A stretch of DNA of 9,585 nt from Alphaproteobacteria bacterium (lineage in GTDB: Bacteria > Pseudomonadota > Alphaproteobacteria > Rhizobiales > Xanthobacteraceae): contig VAZL01000113.1 in NCBI GenBank assembly GCA_005883445.1, forward strand, positions 1 to 9,585. Direction: 5' to 3'. The notes below the pieces were generated by a model, which was given only the letters and a program-made list of their open reading frames with translations, had not been told where the DNA came from and did no database searches. Positions within the stretch are counted from its first letter, which is position 1. Every line of letters starts with the position of its first letter. Shown here in pieces: positions 7,181 through 9,585 of the stretch. The position numbers were made by a program, and so were the translations under genes.

Positions 7181-8977
7181 CTAACGCATCTCCTCGGGGG
7201 CCTCGACGCCGAGCAGCCTCAGCCCTGACGCGAGAACGGTGACCACGCCCTCCACCAGCGCAAGGCGCGCCATGGTCATTTGTGGATCATTCTGGATAAT
7301 GAAGCGTAAATATGACGCATCATTTCCGCGATTCCACTGCGCGTGTAAATCGCTTGCAAGATCATAGAGATAGAAGGCGATGCGGTGCGGCTCATGGGCG
7401 ATTGCGGCCGCTTCGATGAGGCGCGGGTAGAGCGCGAGCCGCCGCATCAGCGCAAGCTCGCCGGAATCTTCTAAGCGCTCGAGCGGCGCGCCCGCGAGCA
7501 GGAAGGCCCGCGCCGCCGCCTGTTCGCTCGGCAGATCGGCGACGACCTCGCGCGCGTTGCGCAAAATCGATTGGCCGCGGGCGTGGCCGTACTGGACGTA
7601 GAACACCGGATTGTCGCGGGACTGCTCGATCACCCTGGCGAGGTCGAAATCGAGCGCAGCGTCGTTCTTGCGGTAGAGCATCATGAACCGCACGGGGTCC
7701 TTGCCGACTTCATCCACGACGTCGCGTAACGTCACGAACTCACCGGCGCGCTTGGACATTTTCACCGGCTCGCCGCCACGCAGCAGCTTGACCAATTGCA
7801 CGATCTTGATGTCGAGCTCGGCGCTCGGAGCTTGCGTGACCGCCCGCACCGCTTTGACCGCCGCTTGCACGCGCTTGACGTAGCCGCCGTGATCGGCGCC
7901 CCACACGTCGATCATGCTGGCGAAGCCGCGATCGACCTTGTTCTTGTGATAGGCGATGTCGGAGGCGAAATAGGTGTAGCTGCCGTCCGATTTCATCAGC
8001 GGCCGGTCGACGTCGTCGCCGAAGTCGGTGGCACGAAACAGCGTCTGCTCGCGATCCTCCCAGTCCTCCACCGGCGCGCCCTTCGGCGGCGCCAGCCGTC
8101 CCTCGTACACGTAGCCGGCGCGCCGCAGCGCGGCGATGGTCTCGCCCACCTGATCGCGCGGACCTTCGATGAGCGAACGTTCGGAGAAGAAGACGTCATG
8201 CACGACGTTGAGCGAGCGGAGATCGTTGCGGATATCCGCCATCATCATGTCGATGGCGCGATCGCGGACGAGCGGCAGCCATTCCGTCTCCGGCTTGTCC
8301 TTCAAGCTCGCCCCATCGCGGGTGGCGAGTTCCGCCCCCACCGGCTTGAGATAGTCGCCCGGATAGAGGCCTTCCGGTATGGCGCCGATGTCCTCGCCCA
8401 GCGCCTCGCGGTAGCGCAGGAACGCCGAGCGAGCGAGCGCGTCGACCTGCGCGCCGGCATCGTTGATGTAGTATTCGCGCGTGACCTCAAAGCCGCTGAA
8501 GGCGAGCAGATTGGCGAGAGCGTCGCCGAACACCGCGCCGCGGCAGTGGCCGACGTGCAACGGTCCGGTCGGGTTGGCGGAGACGTATTCGACGTCGACC
8601 GCGGTGCCTTGGCCGATGTCGCTGCGCCCATAATTCGCGCCCGTTGTGAGCACCGCGCGCAGTGCGTCGATCCACGCCGCCGGCTTGAGCGTCAGGTTGA
8701 TGAAACCCGGACCCGCGACCTCGGCCTTCGCCACCAGCTCGTCACCGCGCAGTTTGGCTGCGATCGCTTCGGCCAATGGGCGCGGCTTTGAGCCGGCATC
8801 CTTGGCCAGCACCATGGCCGCATTGGTCGCCATGTCGCCGTGCGCGCTCTCGCGCGGCGGCTCGACCACGATGCGCGATTGGTCGATTCCCGCGGGCAGC
8901 ATACCGTCTGCGGCCAGCGCGTTCGTGGCGGCACGCACTTTGTCCAGCACCGCGGCAAAAATGTTCTGGTCGCTCAT
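7181..8977 (-). CDS. argS: Arginyl-tRNA synthetase
   Basis: Cytoplasmic class I synthetase that charges tRNA-Arg, 598 residues, the usual length. Domains in order: N-terminal additional domain (about 1-115, MSDQNIFAAVLDKV onward, with PRESAHGDMATN); the catalytic Rossmann fold with VSANPTGPLHVGH (132-144), whose HVGH is the HIGH motif; YINDAGAQVD (170-179); and VWGADHGGYVKR (358-369). KMSKRAG (406-412) is the KMSKS-type loop; many ArgRS lack a canonical one, but here it is well kept. The helical anticodon-binding domain fills the C-terminus (about 455-598, with the ending LRLLGVEAPEEMR). The open frame extends to 9052, but that part is repeat sequence; 8977 gives the family start. There is no Shine-Dalgarno before it, and a hairpin array starts 10 nt upstream. 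dgt precedes it, and the SPOR gene follows after 91 nt. Confidence 0.97.
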   Translation of the reverse strand: MSDQNIFAAVLDKVRAATNALAADGMLPAGIDQSRIVVEPPRESAHGDMATNAAMVLAKDAGSKPRPLAEAIAAKLRGDELVAKAEVAGPGFINLTLKPAAWIDALRAVLTTGANYGRSDIGQGTAVDVEYVSANPTGPLHVGHCRGAVFGDALANLLAFSGFEVTREYYINDAGAQVDALARSAFLRYREALGEDIGAIPEGLYPGDYLKPVGAELATRDGASLKDKPETEWLPLVRDRAIDMMMADIRNDLRSLNVVHDVFFSERSLIEGPRDQVGETIAALRRAGYVYEGRLAPPKGAPVEDWEDREQTLFRATDFGDDVDRPLMKSDGSYTYFASDIAYHKNKVDRGFASMIDVWGADHGGYVKRVQAAVKAVRAVTQAPSAELDIKIVQLVKLLRGGEPVKMSKRAGEFVTLRDVVDEVGKDPVRFMMLYRKNDAALDFDLARVIEQSRDNPVFYVQYGHARGQSILRNAREVVADLPSEQAAARAFLLAGAPLERLEDSGELALMRRLALYPRLIEAAAIAHEPHRIAFYLYDLASDLHAQWNRGNDASYLRFIIQNDPQMTMARLALVEGVVTVLASGLRLLGVEAPEEMR

Positions 8978-8987
8978 GGTCGGCAGG

Positions 8988-9063
8988 CTAGTGTCCCGAT
9001 TCCGAAGTTCGCAAGCCCTTGCGGCACACTCTCGTGCGAACTTCGGAATCAAAGGGACACTAG
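8988..9063. repeat. Hairpin A, copy 1 (argS-proximal)
   Basis: The left arm 8988-9013 begins CTAGTGTCCCGATTCCGAAG. The loop is 9014-9034. The right arm 9035-9063 carries an unpaired AAA at 9051-9053 before GGGACACTAG. All other stem bases pair. Its outer end is 10 nt from the argS ATG, so in the argS transcript it would be a stable leader hairpin directly before the start codon. Confidence 0.9.
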
Positions 9064-9074
9064 CACTTATGACT

Positions 9075-9151
9075 CTAGTGTGGTTTTTGGATTTGAAGTT
9101 CCTATACGAGCTCGCTGCAAATGCGTAGGAACTTCAAATCCACCACACTAG
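9075..9151. repeat. Hairpin B, copy 1
   Basis: The left arm 9075-9104 begins CTAGTGTGGT and carries four extra T before GGATTTGAAGTTCCTA. The loop is 9105-9125. The right arm 9126-9151 ends CCACCACACTAG. The shared core GATT..GAAGTTC and the position of the extra T run show it is a reversed relative of hairpin A. Confidence 0.9.
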
Positions 9152-9223
9152 TGTCCCGATTCCGAAGTTCGCAAGCCCTTGCGGCACACTCTCGTGCGAA
9201 CTTCGGAATCAAAGGGACACTAG
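9148..9223. repeat. Hairpin A, copy 2
   Basis: Identical in sequence to copy 1 over its full 76 bp, including the AAA bulge. Its first four bases, CTAG, are also the last four of hairpin B copy 1, so the elements abut by sharing the CTAG. Confidence 0.9.
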
Positions 9224-9234
9224 CACTTATGACT

Positions 9235-9311
9235 CTAGTGTGGTTTTTGGATTTGAAGTTCCTATACGAGTTCGCTGCAAATGCGTAGGAACTTCAAATC
9301 CACCACACTAG
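9235..9311. repeat. Hairpin B, copy 2
   Basis: Same as hairpin B copy 1 apart from T instead of C at 9271 in the loop. That single change is the only difference found between the two full 160-bp units. Confidence 0.9.
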
Positions 9312-9369
9312 TGTCCCGATTCCGAAGTTCGCAAGCCCTTGCGGTACACTCCGTGGCGAACTTCGGAAG
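9308..9369. repeat. Hairpin A, copy 3, diverged and truncated next to dgt
   Basis: The left arm is complete (CTAGTGTCCC at 9308). The loop differs (T9344 for C, and CCGTGG for CTCGTG), and the right arm stops after CTTCGGAA, lacking TCAAAGGGACACTAG. A 13-bp stem, TTCCGAAGTTCGC with GCGAACTTCGGAA, survives. It ends about 10 nt past the dgt stop and could act as the end-of-gene hairpin for dgt, though no T run follows. Confidence 0.8.
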
Positions 9370-9379
9370 GTCGCGCCGC

Positions 9380-9585
9380 CTAACGCAATTCCGGTGTCGA
9401 GTCAAAAAGCCGCGCGTGCTCCATGAGCGCGTAGCGGTCGGTCATGCCGGCGATGAAATCGGCGATGTGGCGCAAGCGCGCGGCCGCATCGCCGCCGTCG
9501 ACGATCTGTGCCCATTCCGCCGGCAGGTCGTCGGGCCGATCCAGATAGCGGGCGAACAGCGCGCAAACGAGGCGCTCCGCGTCGC
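9380..9585 (-). CDS. dgt: Deoxyguanosinetriphosphate triphosphohydrolase (HD family), C-terminal 67 residues only
   Basis: Dgt-type enzymes remove triphosphate from dGTP or other dNTPs and so help control nucleotide pools. Only the C-terminus is inside the window; the metal-binding HD motif lies outside. Seen: ALFARYLDRPDDLPAEW, then RHIADFIAGMTDRYALMEH, and LFDSTPELR before the TAG at 9380-9382. This ending is characteristic of the alphaproteobacterial dGTPase-like family. The gene reads toward argS, its usual downstream neighbour in this group, but the 160-bp repeat array lies between. The assignment rests on a short but distinctive segment. Confidence 0.88.
   Translation of the reverse strand, partial: DAERLVCALFARYLDRPDDLPAEWAQIVDGGDAAARLRHIADFIAGMTDRYALMEHARLFDSTPELR

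Larger units (their letters stand above)
8988..9369. repeat. Tandem array of 160-bp units, each with two opposed hairpins (A and B), 2.4 copies
   Basis: The whole dgt-argS gap is one array. Units begin at 8988, 9148 and 9308, giving a period of exactly 160 bp. Copies one and two differ at a single base (C9111 against T9271). The third stops after about 60 bp and is diverged at its end. Each unit is hairpin A (76 bp), an 11-bp spacer CACTTATGACT, and hairpin B (77 bp), whose last CTAG is the first CTAG of the next A. Both hairpins have 26-bp stems, 21-base loops and CTAGTGT/ACACTAG ends. Reversed, B aligns with A along its full length, including a 3-4 base A run in the right arm. The region is visibly richer in A+T than the flanking genes. 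This looks like a pair of small inverted-repeat elements (MITE-like or BIME-like) amplified recently in tandem. No coding capacity was found. Confidence 0.93.

Noticed and set aside
7796..8791. Plus-strand open frame of 331 codons
   Set aside because: It is antisense to the conserved catalytic part of argS and shows no domain of its own.
8978..9052. 25-residue N-terminal extension of ArgRS
   Set aside because: It is encoded by hairpin A of the repeat array, while MSDQN at 8977 matches the usual family start.
8988..9369. CRISPR array or coding tandem repeat
   Set aside because: The unit is 160 bp with no unique spacers and strong internal palindromes, and the open frames entering it are not conserved protein.

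Overview
The window reads as a block of conserved chromosomal genes from a high-GC alphaproteobacterium, most likely of the order Hyphomicrobiales/Rhizobiales (Bradyrhizobium, Rhodopseudomonas, Xanthobacteraceae-like). This placement rests on the gene order, the protein flavour and the intergenic repeat between serS and tatC, all judged from memory rather than from a search. Every real gene lies on the minus strand. In transcription order they are dgt (3' end only), argS, a SPOR-domain membrane protein, nagZ, scpA, scpB, tatA, tatB, tatC (broken) and serS (5' part only). The long plus-strand open frames are antisense shadows of these genes.

Region by region: 9380-9585 holds the dgt C-terminus. 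8988-9369 is a tandem array of hairpins lying between dgt and argS. 7181-8977 is argS, and 5629-7089 is the SPOR-domain protein. 4551-5585 is nagZ, followed by scpA (ATGA overlap with nagZ) and scpB (13-nt gap). After a 246-nt gap comes tatA (2499-2744), then tatB (1932-2411) and tatC (ATGA overlap with tatB). A short palindromic repeat region follows, and then serS, which runs off the left edge.

The genes are housekeeping: nucleotide pool control (dgt), translation (argS, serS), cell-wall septum binding and peptidoglycan recycling (SPOR protein, nagZ), chromosome condensation with SMC (scpAB) and twin-arginine protein export (tatABC). The short gaps and overlaps suggest long polycistronic units, with the 246-nt gap before tatA as the best place for a separate promoter.

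Two things stand out. First, dgt and argS are separated by 2.4 copies of an exact 160-bp unit. Each unit holds two long hairpins, called A and B here. A and B are diverged members of one family in opposite orientation: both have 26-bp stems, 21-nt loops, CTAGTGT/ACACTAG ends and a 3-4 nt A/T bulge at the matching place. The last hairpin ends 10 nt before the argS start codon. Second, tatC carries a lesion of about 40 nt that breaks the frame and removes exactly the first cytoplasmic-loop segment known in E. coli to recognise the twin-arginine signal peptide. It is therefore either a real pseudogene in an otherwise intact tat operon or a sequence error. Lesser points are a ~36-residue insertion in SerRS and a pair of mutually exclusive hairpins just before nagZ.
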